The translations under genes were made by a program, and so were the position numbers. Of a stretch of 64,000 nucleotides of DNA, positions 29,002 to 41,147 are shown piece by piece. The stretch's first letter is position 1. Every line of letters begins with the position of its first letter. Under the pieces are notes generated by a model, which had not been told where the DNA came from, did not search any database, and was given only the letters and a program-made list of their open reading frames with translations. The stretch is from Haloarcula sp. CBA1129 (lineage in GTDB: Archaea; Halobacteriota; Halobacteria; Halobacteriales; Haloarculaceae): the NCBI RefSeq assembly GCF_008729015.1, contig NZ_RKSM01000001.1, positions 2,046,001-2,110,000 on the forward strand. Direction: 5' to 3'.

Positions 29002-29012
29002 GGATATTTTTA
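29002..29012 (+). promoter_or_regulatory. TATA box of the pilin gene
   Basis: GATATTTTTA lies about 30 nt before the GTG at 29037 and supports that start. The 210 bp between the epimerase and pilin starts otherwise shows no gene. Confidence 0.5.
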
Positions 29013-29036
29013 CGTAGCCAGCGAGTAATAGACCCA

Positions 29037-29597
29037 GTGGCAGGTGAGTTTCGTGCTGTCTCCTCGGTCATTTCAGTTATCCTCCTCGTGGCGGTAACTG
29101 TCGTTCTTGCAGCGGTGCTGTCAGTGGCGACGCTTGGCCTCGCGGAGAAACTGGATGACACCGCGCCTGTAATCGGCCAATCGGAGGGTGAGTTCGCCGC
29201 ACAGGATGGGTTCGACGGGGGCATCGTCCGGATCACGAACGTTGCTGGAGATGTCGTCCGTGTCTCAGAGATCGAAGTGGCAGTCAGTGCCGAATGTAGC
29301 GGCGACGGGACCGAAAAACACGGGCGGTTAGTCAATCTCCCGGCGAAATCCGGTGATCGGCCACAGAGAGACAACATCGAGGGCGACGATATCTTCGACG
29401 AGAGTACTGGCTCGCTCACGGAGCGCGGTGCCGATGATACCGGGGCGCTAGTTACAGACGAGTTCCGCCCGGGAGACGTGATCGTTTTCCGGATAGCAGG
29501 CGGGGACTGTGATTTGCTCTCGGGCGATACGGTGACCGTCCGAGTAGTGCACACCCCGTCAAACGCGGTTATTATCCGACAGGAGTTGACTGCATGA
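29037..29597 (+). CDS. Archaeal type IV pilin
   Basis: A 186-residue surface protein with a prepilin-type N terminus: a short basic lead (MAGEFR) then AVSSVISVILLVAVTVVLA, the hydrophobic helix by which pilins assemble. Haloarchaeal pilins normally show G-V-S-P-V after the cleavage site; here it is A-V-S-S-V. Cleavage is expected by PibD next to the Arg. The rest is a beta-rich, acidic domain with a Cys pair. The GTG start gives the short lead expected of prepilins. It is not within a recognisable pil operon. Confidence 0.8.
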   Translation: MAGEFRAVSSVISVILLVAVTVVLAAVLSVATLGLAEKLDDTAPVIGQSEGEFAAQDGFDGGIVRITNVAGDVVRVSEIEVAVSAECSGDGTEKHGRLVNLPAKSGDRPQRDNIEGDDIFDESTGSLTERGADDTGALVTDEFRPGDVIVFRIAGGDCDLLSGDTVTVRVVHTPSNAVIIRQELTA

Positions 29598-29689
29598 CTC
29601 GGCAGGGACGCTGTACGGTCCGTCCCGATATCGATACCGCTCCAAGCAAGAACCAGTCGTCATCACCGGCGAGCGGCACAGCGGAATAA
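29594..29689 (+). CDS. Possible 31-residue ORF coupled to the pilin gene
   Basis: ATG at 29594 overlaps the pilin stop as ATGA, the classic coupling arrangement, and the frame runs 31 codons (MTRQGRC..., ending ASGTAE) to TAA. The peptide is polar with no hydrophobic segment. Composition alone cannot prove it is translated; it could be a chance overlap. Confidence 0.25.
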   Translation: MTRQGRCTVRPDIDTAPSKNQSSSPASGTAE

Positions 29690-29720
29690 AAACGACCGAG
29701 GCGCTACCTCGTGCCTGCGA

Positions 29721-30692
29721 TCAGTTCCCAGCCGTCGCGTTCGTCACGTTTGTCGAGAACCCTGCATCGGCACTGGAGGTGTTTCCGCCGCGGCTTCTGC
29801 CAGTCTGCAGGATTATCGGTGTCCCCTCGTCGTCAGTCGCCAGAATGACCTTATCCGAATCGTCGATGCTCTGGACGTACTGCTGTTTCAGTACGACCGG
29901 GTTGTCCCGAAGCGCTTCACCGCGAATCTCGATGACCCGGGCATCGGCCTCGGCCTGGACTTCCTGCCGTTTCTTGTCAGCTTTGGCCTGCTGGATCTCG
30001 AACTGCTTCTCTTCGACGCGTTGCTTTGCGATTTCCTTGTCGTTGAGCGCCTGATCGTACGAGTCCGGGAGATCGACATCACGGACCTGCACCTCTTCGA
30101 GGACGAGCGCTTCGCCCTCGAACGCGGATTTGAGCTTCTGCTGTGCCGCCTCACCAAGCCGCTCGCGGCCGTTGCTGGTGTATATCTCACTTGTCTGGAT
30201 ACCGGCGGCTTCGTCGCGGAGTTGCGAACGGACGGATGGTCGAATGAGTCGCTCTTCTGCTTGCTCGACGTTCCGCCATTGGATGACAAACCCTGATGCG
30301 TCCGCTTCTTCGACCTTGTACCGGACGGTGATGTCGATGTCAACCGTCGTTCCGTTGACCGTCTGGACGGTCACGGCATCGGATTGTGCCGCCCTGTCTC
30401 CTTCACCCTCGGTGTTGGCCATGGTGTACGTTCGCGGCCGTATCTCGACGTCTTGAACGGAGTCTTTGACCGGTACGATGATGTGCGCGCCCGGCTGGAG
30501 TTCATCGCCGGTCACCGCGCCGAACGATTTCTGGACGCCGACGTGGCCTTCCGGGACCTGATGGTAGCCACCGAACAGGGCCGTTGCGACAGCAATTGCA
30601 ACGACGACGCTGACGCCGATGCGGAGGCCGCGGCCAACATCGATGTCGATGCCCGAGCCGGAATCGGGGTCAGGACCCGGGATGTCACTCAT
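29721..30692 (-). CDS. SPFH/prohibitin-family membrane protein
   Basis: A 323-residue protein with one N-terminal membrane helix (about residues 24-44), then the SPFH domain (VPEGHVGVQKSFGAV ... RYKVEEADASGFV) and a long charged coiled coil (about 215-265, KQRVEEKQFEIQQAKADKK). Prohibitin-like proteins form large rings on membranes and influence protease or lipid organisation. The C-terminal tail is Ser/Asn-rich. No NfeD or FtsH partner lies next to it. TGTAAACC about 28 nt before the ATG is a likely TATA box. Confidence 0.87.
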   Translation of the reverse strand: MSDIPGPDPDSGSGIDIDVGRGLRIGVSVVVAIAVATALFGGYHQVPEGHVGVQKSFGAVTGDELQPGAHIIVPVKDSVQDVEIRPRTYTMANTEGEGDRAAQSDAVTVQTVNGTTVDIDITVRYKVEEADASGFVIQWRNVEQAEERLIRPSVRSQLRDEAAGIQTSEIYTSNGRERLGEAAQQKLKSAFEGEALVLEEVQVRDVDLPDSYDQALNDKEIAKQRVEEKQFEIQQAKADKKRQEVQAEADARVIEIRGEALRDNPVVLKQQYVQSIDDSDKVILATDDEGTPIILQTGRSRGGNTSSADAGFSTNVTNATAGN

Positions 30693-30826
30693 GCTGTGCT
30701 CCGATACGATACCACGGTTGGTTTACAGGGACCATGTCCCGCACTTCGGCCCGACGGCTATAGGGGCAGCGGTTGATTGTCACAGTGTCCCATCACGGCT
30801 CACAGACTGCCCCCTCGATTGTGGGC

Positions 30827-30832
30827 AAAAAA
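30827..30832 (-). terminator. T6 terminator of gltB
   Basis: On the minus strand six T residues occur about 45 nt after the gltB stop, following a GC-rich stretch. This fits a T-tract archaeal terminator. Confidence 0.45.
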
Positions 30833-30877
30833 GCGAGGATTGCCGGCTGAGATCCAGAAGAGCCGAACAGCAGCGCT

Positions 30878-35425
<4,548 letters not shown>

Positions 35426-35448
35426 GTGTTTCACGACTGGGGATGCCA

Positions 35449-35456
35449 CTATAAGA
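35449..35456 (-). promoter_or_regulatory. TATA box of gltB
   Basis: CTTATAGT on the minus strand, centred about 27 nt before ATG 35425, indicates a leaderless gltB message. Confidence 0.6.
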
Positions 35457-35464
35457 GGGTAATC

Positions 35465-35477
35465 CTAATGGTATTAG
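35465..35477. promoter_or_regulatory. Palindromic operator candidate upstream of gltB
   Basis: CTAATGGTATTAG is a perfect five-base inverted repeat around three bases and sits immediately upstream of the gltB TATA box, where transcription factors commonly act. A further ATTAG half-site follows at 35494-35498. The AT-rich stretch continues to 35516. The regulator is unknown; Lrp/AsnC-type proteins are plausible. Confidence 0.45.
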
Positions 35478-35579
35478 TGTTGTTTAACCCCACATTAGGG
35501 AATATATATTTATAACGATTGTTCGAACTGTATCTTGGTTTATAACTGATCGTCCGAAGGCTGGCGGTTCACATGGTGC

Positions 35580-35993
35580 TCAGCCGAGTACGGGCGCAGA
35601 TGACTGCTCGATACCCGAAACGTAGGCCGTCATGTCAGTTGTCGTTAACATTCCGACCACTCCTTCCGTCTCATCGACGACAGGGAGGTGATGGACGCTG
35701 TGGTCCAGCATCAGGTCTGCGGCCACCTCAACAGGGTCGTTTGCCGTTACTGTGACCAGATCCGTCGTCATAAACTCAGACACGTCTAGCCCTGTCGTGT
35801 CGCCACCCTCTGCGGCGATCTCGACGAAATCCGTGGAGGTGAGAATCCCCAACACCCCTCCGCCATCATCGACGACAACAACAGAACTGATGTTCTCGTC
35901 AAGCATCCGCTTGGCGACCGCTTTCGCGTTCGCATCGGCGGCAACAGTGGTGACAGGCGATGACATAATTCGTCCGACAAACACGTCGTCCAT
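35580..35993 (-). CDS. Two-CBS-domain protein
   Basis: A 137-residue protein made of a tandem CBS pair: the first from about residue 8 (IMSSPVTTVAADANAKAV), the second from about 72 (FMTTDLVTVTANDPVEV). Such stand-alone Bateman modules bind AMP, ATP or SAM and regulate partner proteins. No partner domain is fused. The start at 35993 was chosen because AGTTATAT is centred about 26 nt upstream; an in-frame ATG lies five codons earlier. The gene is divergent from the small ORF at 36103. Confidence 0.85.
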   Translation of the reverse strand: MDDVFVGRIMSSPVTTVAADANAKAVAKRMLDENISSVVVVDDGGGVLGILTSTDFVEIAAEGGDTTGLDVSEFMTTDLVTVTANDPVEVAADLMLDHSVHHLPVVDETEGVVGMLTTTDMTAYVSGIEQSSAPVLG

Positions 35994-36062
35994 GGCAGCT
36001 GATAACATGGGTCGAGATATAACTGTGTTGGTTCCGGATATCTATCGATCACAGCGACAGAG

Positions 36063-36071
36063 AAATATATA
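36063..36071 (+). promoter_or_regulatory. Strong TATA box upstream of the 37-residue ORF
   Basis: AATATATAA is one of the strongest TATA matches in the window. Transcription would begin near 36095, eight bases before the ATG at 36103. Confidence 0.5.
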
Positions 36072-36102
36072 AGGTCTTAATATCTCACGCTCACCACAAC
36101 GT

Positions 36103-36216
36103 ATGCACCGCCGAATCAGTCGCGCGCTGTCCCCCGACAGTGCAGTCCCGACTGGTCGGTCAGCACAGGGCTGCCAGCTCACCACTGCTGACCCAGACTG
36201 TTCGGTTTACGTATAG
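36103..36216 (+). CDS. Possible 37-residue protein
   Basis: ATG CAC CGC... opens 37 codons (starting MHRRISRALSPDS, ending DPDCSVYV) right after a strong TATA box. It contains two Cys (positions 24 and 33) and no hydrophobic segment. Basic at the start and polar after, it resembles no family I recognise. It could be a small regulator or a leader peptide. The rest of this intergenic stretch (36217-36481) holds no convincing gene. Confidence 0.4.
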   Translation: MHRRISRALSPDSAVPTGRSAQGCQLTTADPDCSVYV

Positions 36217-36369
36217 TTCCCACGACGGTATCTGTTCGCCGTTTGGCGTTTGTATGACTGTAGTCTGACGGCGATTTATATACATAGGGGCAGCAGTGAT
36301 CATCGGGGGCACGGAGGAAAATGTCACACGCTCCCCGACCCCATCCTTCCTTCATACTGTGGGCTGTCC

Positions 36370-36421
36370 CTTCGTGAAGTACTTGCTACCCAGAAGGAGC
36401 GATATGCTTCACGGAAGTACA
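36370..36421. repeat. Imperfect inverted repeat ahead of the broken patatin gene
   Basis: CTTCGTGAAG near 36371 and CTTCACGGAAG near 36408 are inverted copies with one extra base, separated by about 27 nt. They could be a hairpin, an operator, or the scar of a small mobile element; no transposase is present. Confidence 0.3.
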
Positions 36422-36481
36422 GCCGACAGTATCAGTCGGCCGGCAAGCATCTATACAGTCCCCTTGTATATGAATTAAACC

Positions 36482-37013
36482 ATGTCCGGTCAGGGTCCCA
36501 GCGTCGCTATCGCCTGTCAAGGCGGCGGCAGCCACAGCACGTTTACAGCCGGTGCGCTGCAGCGACTCCTGCCAGCGGTCGACACCGAGGACAACCTCGC
36601 GGGATTGAGTGGCACCTCCGGTGGCTCTGTGTGCAGTCACAGCCTGCTACGGCCTCCTCAGTGAGAGGCCCGACGATACCGGTGATCTACTGGAGACCCT
36701 CTGGTGTGATGTCGCCGCGACGACGCCCTCGCTCCTGCTGAACGAGTCGCTGGCGGAGATCACCGACCGCCGGCAGGAACTGTCCGGAAATCTCTCGCTG
36801 AATCAGGAACTGTTCTTCGTCCGGAAAGTCAACGACTGGGTGGAAAAAGGGTAGCTCCCGGACGAGTTCAAGCACATGGCGATTCGGCGACTGGTCCTCG
36901 ATGAAAAGCTGACAGCGGCCTCGAAACGTGACCGTGACCCCCGATTCATCAAGGACCTCATCGAAAAGGGCCGAACCGAAGCCGACGCGTTTCTGGATCA
37001 GTCGCCGCGATAA
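36482..37013 (+). pseudogene. Patatin-like phospholipase, frameshifted and shortened
   Basis: The N terminus reads CQGGGSHSTFTAGALQRLL with the glycine-rich oxyanion loop, then GLSGTSGGS, the G-x-S-x-G nucleophile motif of patatin-like lipases. Near 36630-36645 the frame is lost: the first frame stops at 36664 while the continuation (ACYGLLSERPDDTG...) proceeds one frame over. That frame is stopped by TAG at 36852 but continues in frame to TAA at 37011 with a family-like C terminus (IRRLVLDEKLTAASKR). The central part with the usual DGG catalytic Asp is missing, so there is also an internal deletion. It should be inactive. Confidence 0.75.
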
Positions 37014-37019
37014 CGGCTC

Positions 37020-38474
37020 TCAGTAACTCTTCGCGAAGTACGCCGTTTCCTCGGCATCCTCACCACAGATGGCGCAGTCGTCGTGGATCGGCTCCTCGTC
37101 GCGGTCCAGCGGAACCATCACGATCTCCGCGGCGATAGCGTCCTTGATCGGCTCTTCACAGTCCTCGTCACCACACCAGCCACATTTCACGTAGCCGCCG
37201 TGCTGGCCGATGGTTCCCAGAATCTCCTCGCGGGACTCCGCCTCGCGGATCTCGCCCTCCAGCGTCTCCTCGGCGTCGGCGTACAGCTTTGCGTGGACGG
37301 TGTCGAGGTGGTCGGTGACAGTGTCAGCGATGCCGTCGCGGTCGACCGTCTCGGTCTCGCCGTCGGGGCGGTGGACGAGCGTCGCCTCGCCGTCCTCGAC
37401 CTCGTGGGGGCCGATTTCGACCCGGAGCGGCACGCCGTGGAGTTCGTGTTCGTTGTACTTGAAGCCGGGATTGCGGTGTTCGCGGTCGTCCAGTTCGACG
37501 CGGACGCCGGCCTCGTCGAGTTCGGCAGCGAGGTCGGCGGCGTAGTCGACGACTTCCTCCTGATTGTCCTCCTGCCAGATAGGGACGACGACGACCTGAT
37601 CGGGCGCGAGTGCGGGCGGGAGGACGAGCCCCTGATCGTCGGAGTGGGTCATGATGAGCGCACCCATCGCGCGCCAAGACAGCCCCCAAGATGTCGTGTG
37701 GGCGGTGTTCTCTTCCTCGTCGGCGTCGGCGTATGTGATGTCGAACGCCTCGCCGAACGAGGTCCCGAGGTAGTGTGATGTAGCGGCCTGCACGGACTTG
37801 CCATCAGGCATTAGCGTCTCGATGGTTGTCGTCGTGTGCGCCCCGGGGAACTTGTCGTGGGGCGGCTTGCGGCCCTTCAGCGGCGGCATCGCCATAACCT
37901 CCTCGTAGAGGCGGGCGTACTGATCCAGTCGAGTCATCGTCTCCTCCCACGCGCCGTCTTCGTCGGCGTGGGCAGTGTGACCCTCCTGCCAGAGGAACTC
38001 CTTCGTGCGGAAGAACGGCTTCGTCTCGGTGGCCTCCCACCGGACGACCGAACACCACTGGTTCAATCGCATCGGGAGATCCCGGTGCGAGCGGGTCCAC
38101 TGGGCCATGAACGGCGCGATGATGGACTCGCTAGTAGGCCGGACGGCGAGGCGCTCTTCGAGTTCGTCGTGGCCGCCGTGGGTCACCCACGCGACTTCGG
38201 GATCGAACCCCTCGACGACGTCTTTCTCCTTCTCCAGATAGCTCTCAGGGATAAACAGCGGGAAGTAGGCGTTCTGGACGCCGGTGTCCTTGAACCAGCC
38301 GTCGAGGTTGTTCTGGATACGCTCCCAGATGGCGTAACCACGCGGACGCGTAACGATGAACCCGCCCATGGGGGCGTAGTCCGCGAGGCCGGCCTTCTGA
38401 ACGACCTCGGCGTACCACTCGCCGGGTGAATGCTCCTTGCTCTCGGTAATGCCGAGTTCCTGCTCGCCACTCAT
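37020..38474 (-). CDS. proS: Prolyl-tRNA synthetase, archaeal/eukaryal type
   Basis: A 484-residue class II synthetase charging tRNA-Pro. Motif 2 is seen as RWEATETKPFFRTKEFLW and the proline site region as EGHTAHAD. The C-terminal extra domain has CGWCGDEDCEEP and CAICGEDAEETAYF, a Cys-rich zinc-binding fold, and the chain ends in the conserved SY. This is the archaeal-type enzyme without the bacterial editing insertion. The ATG at 38474 is preferred to earlier in-frame starts because it begins the usual short N-terminal helix. Confidence 0.95.
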   Translation of the reverse strand: MSGEQELGITESKEHSPGEWYAEVVQKAGLADYAPMGGFIVTRPRGYAIWERIQNNLDGWFKDTGVQNAYFPLFIPESYLEKEKDVVEGFDPEVAWVTHGGHDELEERLAVRPTSESIIAPFMAQWTRSHRDLPMRLNQWCSVVRWEATETKPFFRTKEFLWQEGHTAHADEDGAWEETMTRLDQYARLYEEVMAMPPLKGRKPPHDKFPGAHTTTTIETLMPDGKSVQAATSHYLGTSFGEAFDITYADADEEENTAHTTSWGLSWRAMGALIMTHSDDQGLVLPPALAPDQVVVVPIWQEDNQEEVVDYAADLAAELDEAGVRVELDDREHRNPGFKYNEHELHGVPLRVEIGPHEVEDGEATLVHRPDGETETVDRDGIADTVTDHLDTVHAKLYADAEETLEGEIREAESREEILGTIGQHGGYVKCGWCGDEDCEEPIKDAIAAEIVMVPLDRDEEPIHDDCAICGEDAEETAYFAKSY

Positions 38475-38570
38475 TAGGTGTGTCGTGGCCCACGGCGCTA
38501 ATAAACTCCCCGAAGGGTGGTGAGGCGCTGGCACGCGGCCGGGACTAGTGTTCGGTGTCCGCCGAAACCG

Positions 38571-39347
38571 TCAGGCCAGAACCGTCAGTTCGTCCCCCGG
38601 CACAGGGTCTCCGAAGGCCGCCGCTGCGGACCCGCCGCGCAAGAATAGCTCCTGATAGGGGTCCCCACCGCCTGCCGAGCCGGGAACGATGGCGAGAGCA
38701 CCCTCCGGAACGTCTGACACGGCGTTTCTGACAACGACCTCCCGAGACTCGCCGTTGAGTTCGACAGTGACCGTGTCACTCCCCGGTGTGAACGCCGAGT
38801 GGCGGATCGAGGTTTTGACGTTCCCGTAGCCGTCGACGTGACAGACCACGGACTCGGGCGGGGCCGGCACGTCATCGAGTGACCGCTCCGCACCGAGCGA
38901 GGAGCGGTTTCCGTTCGCGATTTCGGCGACTCGCCGCGGGAATACGTCCCGTGAGCGGAACTGGCCGGTGTCCGCCGGGAGTTCGATCTCGCGGAAGGTC
39001 GTGGCATGGTCGGCGATAAACGAGAGGTTGTAGCCGGCGTCGACGGCGATGACGGGGACGCCGTTGTCCAGTTCGAGATAACACAGCGGACCGCCGCTGT
39101 CGGCCCGCTCCGGCGTCGACTCCGTGGTTCGTGGCGCTGTGTTCGAGTAGATCAGCAGGTCGTCGAACGGGGGATTGTGGAGGCCGAGCTGAGCGATCCA
39201 GAATCCAGTGGCAACCGTCGAGAACGGCTTTATTTCGGTCGATTGGACGGTTATCGTCGGGTCGGCGGCAGTGAGACGGTGGACGACCTCTGAAAAGGCC
39301 GGGTCGGCCGGGCCGTAATCCGCGATGAGATGAACGAACGTGCTCAT
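38571..39347 (-). CDS. SAM hydrolase / SAM-dependent halogenase family protein
   Basis: A 258-residue protein of the family once called DUF62. The N-terminal VHLIADYGPADPAF replaces the usual TDFG-x-D stretch, FPRRVAEIANG is the middle motif, and VDGYGNVKTS matches the conserved V-D-x-[FY]-G-N near residue 170. Most archaeal members hydrolyse S-adenosylmethionine to adenosine and methionine using an ordered hydroxide rather than a halide. TGTATAAT lies about 35-40 nt before the ATG. Confidence 0.8.
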   Translation of the reverse strand: MSTFVHLIADYGPADPAFSEVVHRLTAADPTITVQSTEIKPFSTVATGFWIAQLGLHNPPFDDLLIYSNTAPRTTESTPERADSGGPLCYLELDNGVPVIAVDAGYNLSFIADHATTFREIELPADTGQFRSRDVFPRRVAEIANGNRSSLGAERSLDDVPAPPESVVCHVDGYGNVKTSIRHSAFTPGSDTVTVELNGESREVVVRNAVSDVPEGALAIVPGSAGGGDPYQELFLRGGSAAAAFGDPVPGDELTVLA

Positions 39348-39426
39348 GTGAAGCTCCGGTTGCCACCACGTCGGTCTACCTGTATAATCTTGTGCCCTGA
39401 TACCAACCGACGCATCATCGGGTCAT

Positions 39427-40149
39427 TCAGGCACCGATTGTCGTTAGCGAGGCGATAGAGTCGGCGACGCGGCGTTCCATCCCGGTTCCGGCGAATCCCG
39501 GTGCGGGGTCGACCGCTTGGGCGTAGAACTCCGACTCACTCTCGACGAACTCGACGCTCAGTGCGCGTGCGCCGAATCGGTCCAGTAACTCCCGGACACG
39601 GGCCGCAAGCGTTACCTCGACGGTTTCCTCGCTGATGACGTGGTCCAGTCCGGTGACTTCCGACCGGACCTGAATCGCTCGCAAATGAGTTTCGCGGCCG
39701 TCGTTGACGGCGAAGTACTTGTACTCGACCGGTTCATCCCGGACCCGGGCCTGATAGAAATCGCCTTCGCCGCTGGCTTCCGGCACGCCGTCCCAAGAGT
39801 AGCGAGTCCGGGCGACGTAGTCGCAATCGGGCTTTTGGAACCAGACTGTCGGGACCCGACAGCCGACCTGTTCCAGCCCGTGGAGAGCGACGAGTCGGCA
39901 AGACAGCGCCGTCGTCGGCAGGAACCCGTTCCACGTTTCGACGCCGACTCTGTCAGCGTACCGAAGCGCGCTGAACGACTCGGGCCGGAGCGTCGTGTTG
40001 ACGAGCGCGGCCAAGTCGTCGATATCGGCTTCTGATACCGGGTTTCCGGGGCGGAGAAACTGGATGTCAAACCCCCGTGCGGAGAGTCGCTCTGCGACGG
40101 CACCGAACACCGAATGCTCTGGCTCGCAGATGAAGCCGATACAGTCCAT
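39427..40149 (-). CDS. ATP-grasp-like protein of unknown function
   Basis: A 240-residue protein. An N-terminal alpha/beta unit (CIGFICEPEHSVFGAVAERL) precedes VNTTLRPESFSALRYADRVG and ALHGLEQVGCRVPTVWFQ, an order that resembles the pre-ATP-grasp part of RimK-like ligases. A core EYKYFAVNDG strand and a C-terminal SVEFVESESEFYAQAVDPAPGF stretch could carry acidic metal ligands. The usual glycine-rich loop is not seen and the protein is short, so the assignment is tentative. It lies upstream of the SAM-hydrolase gene on the same strand (79 bp gap). Confidence 0.5.
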   Translation of the reverse strand: MDCIGFICEPEHSVFGAVAERLSARGFDIQFLRPGNPVSEADIDDLAALVNTTLRPESFSALRYADRVGVETWNGFLPTTALSCRLVALHGLEQVGCRVPTVWFQKPDCDYVARTRYSWDGVPEASGEGDFYQARVRDEPVEYKYFAVNDGRETHLRAIQVRSEVTGLDHVISEETVEVTLAARVRELLDRFGARALSVEFVESESEFYAQAVDPAPGFAGTGMERRVADSIASLTTIGA

Positions 40150-40230
40150 ACCGCCACGTCTCAGCGGTCCGATAAAAAAGTCGCGCAAAACCGAACGACT
40201 GAGGCACCGTGGTTCCGAAGTGAGCGCCTG

Positions 40231-40566
40231 ATGAAACCGCTCAGTATTGGGGGCGACCTCGGTGCCGGGAACTGGGACATCGCCGCCGTCGTTGTCCTTT
40301 CCGCTGTAGCCGGGGCGGTCCTGTGTGGGCTCGCTCTGGTGGCGTACCGGCAGCGCGGGACTCGTGCGTATCTGTTGATTGTGCTCGCACTCACCGCGCT
40401 GTTTGCCCGCCCACTCATCGCACTGTTGTCAGGGTTCGCTGTGGTCTCAGAACCGACTCACCATTTTATCGAACACGCGCTCGATACCCTCTTTGTCGTC
40501 CTCGTCCTCGGTGCAGTGTATTACGCCCGGACAGTCGAGAAACGCCTCAACAAGGAGGGGCTATGA
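40231..40566 (+). CDS. Small three-helix membrane protein paired with a wHTH gene
   Basis: A 111-residue membrane protein with three helices (about residues 16-38, 46-65 and 80-98) and a short charged C terminus (RTVEKRLNKEGL). No known enzymatic motif. Its stop overlaps the start of the wHTH regulator gene as ATGA, so the pair is coupled; the pairing suggests that the membrane protein senses something and the regulator responds, an inference from context only. Confidence 0.75.
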   Translation: MKPLSIGGDLGAGNWDIAAVVVLSAVAGAVLCGLALVAYRQRGTRAYLLIVLALTALFARPLIALLSGFAVVSEPTHHFIEHALDTLFVVLVLGAVYYARTVEKRLNKEGL

Positions 40567-41066
40567 GCGACACCAGAGCCCGAATCCACCGGCATATCGA
40601 GTCGAACCCTGGTGTTCACTTCCGAGAACTAACGCGGGCACTGGACCTCGCAACGGGACAGGTCCAGTACCATCTGGCCCGGCTTGACCGCGTTCACAGC
40701 GAGTCAGTCAACGGGCGCACGCACTACTACCCGGCGTCATTTGGTCTCTGGGAGCGCCACGCCATCGCCTTCCTCCGGCGGGAGACGGCAAGAGACATTC
40801 TCGTGACGCTCATAGAGTGCGAGACCGCTCGCCCCAGCGAGGTGTCCGACCACCTCGATATCGCCCGGAGCACGCTCGAACACCACCTCAGCGGCCTAGT
40901 CGAATACGATATCGTCGAAAAGCGCCGAGACAGTGGCCGGGTGACGCTGGCGCTCTGCCGGCCGGAGTTGACTGTCGAACTGCTCACAGCGGTCGACCCC
41001 ACGGCCTCCGAGCGCCTGTCGGATCGCTTCGCCCGGTTACTTGACCGTCTCTTCGAGAGCGGCTAG
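40563..41066 (+). CDS. Tandem winged-helix transcription regulator
   Basis: A 167-residue DNA-binding protein containing two winged-helix units: residues 5-60 (HFRELTRALDLATGQVQYHL) and 80-140 (SEVSDHLDIARSTLEHHL). Both have the recognition helix pattern of ArsR/MarR-like archaeal repressors. It is translationally coupled to the membrane protein just upstream and is followed 81 bp later by the DyP-like gene, which it may regulate. Confidence 0.82.
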   Translation: MSDTRARIHRHIESNPGVHFRELTRALDLATGQVQYHLARLDRVHSESVNGRTHYYPASFGLWERHAIAFLRRETARDILVTLIECETARPSEVSDHLDIARSTLEHHLSGLVEYDIVEKRRDSGRVTLALCRPELTVELLTAVDPTASERLSDRFARLLDRLFESG

Positions 41067-41147
41067 CCCGATGACTGCCACGGCAGACCGACCGATTTCG
41101 AGTCCCGTACCACAACCCAATTGGACGGGCGGTCCATAGACTGGGTG

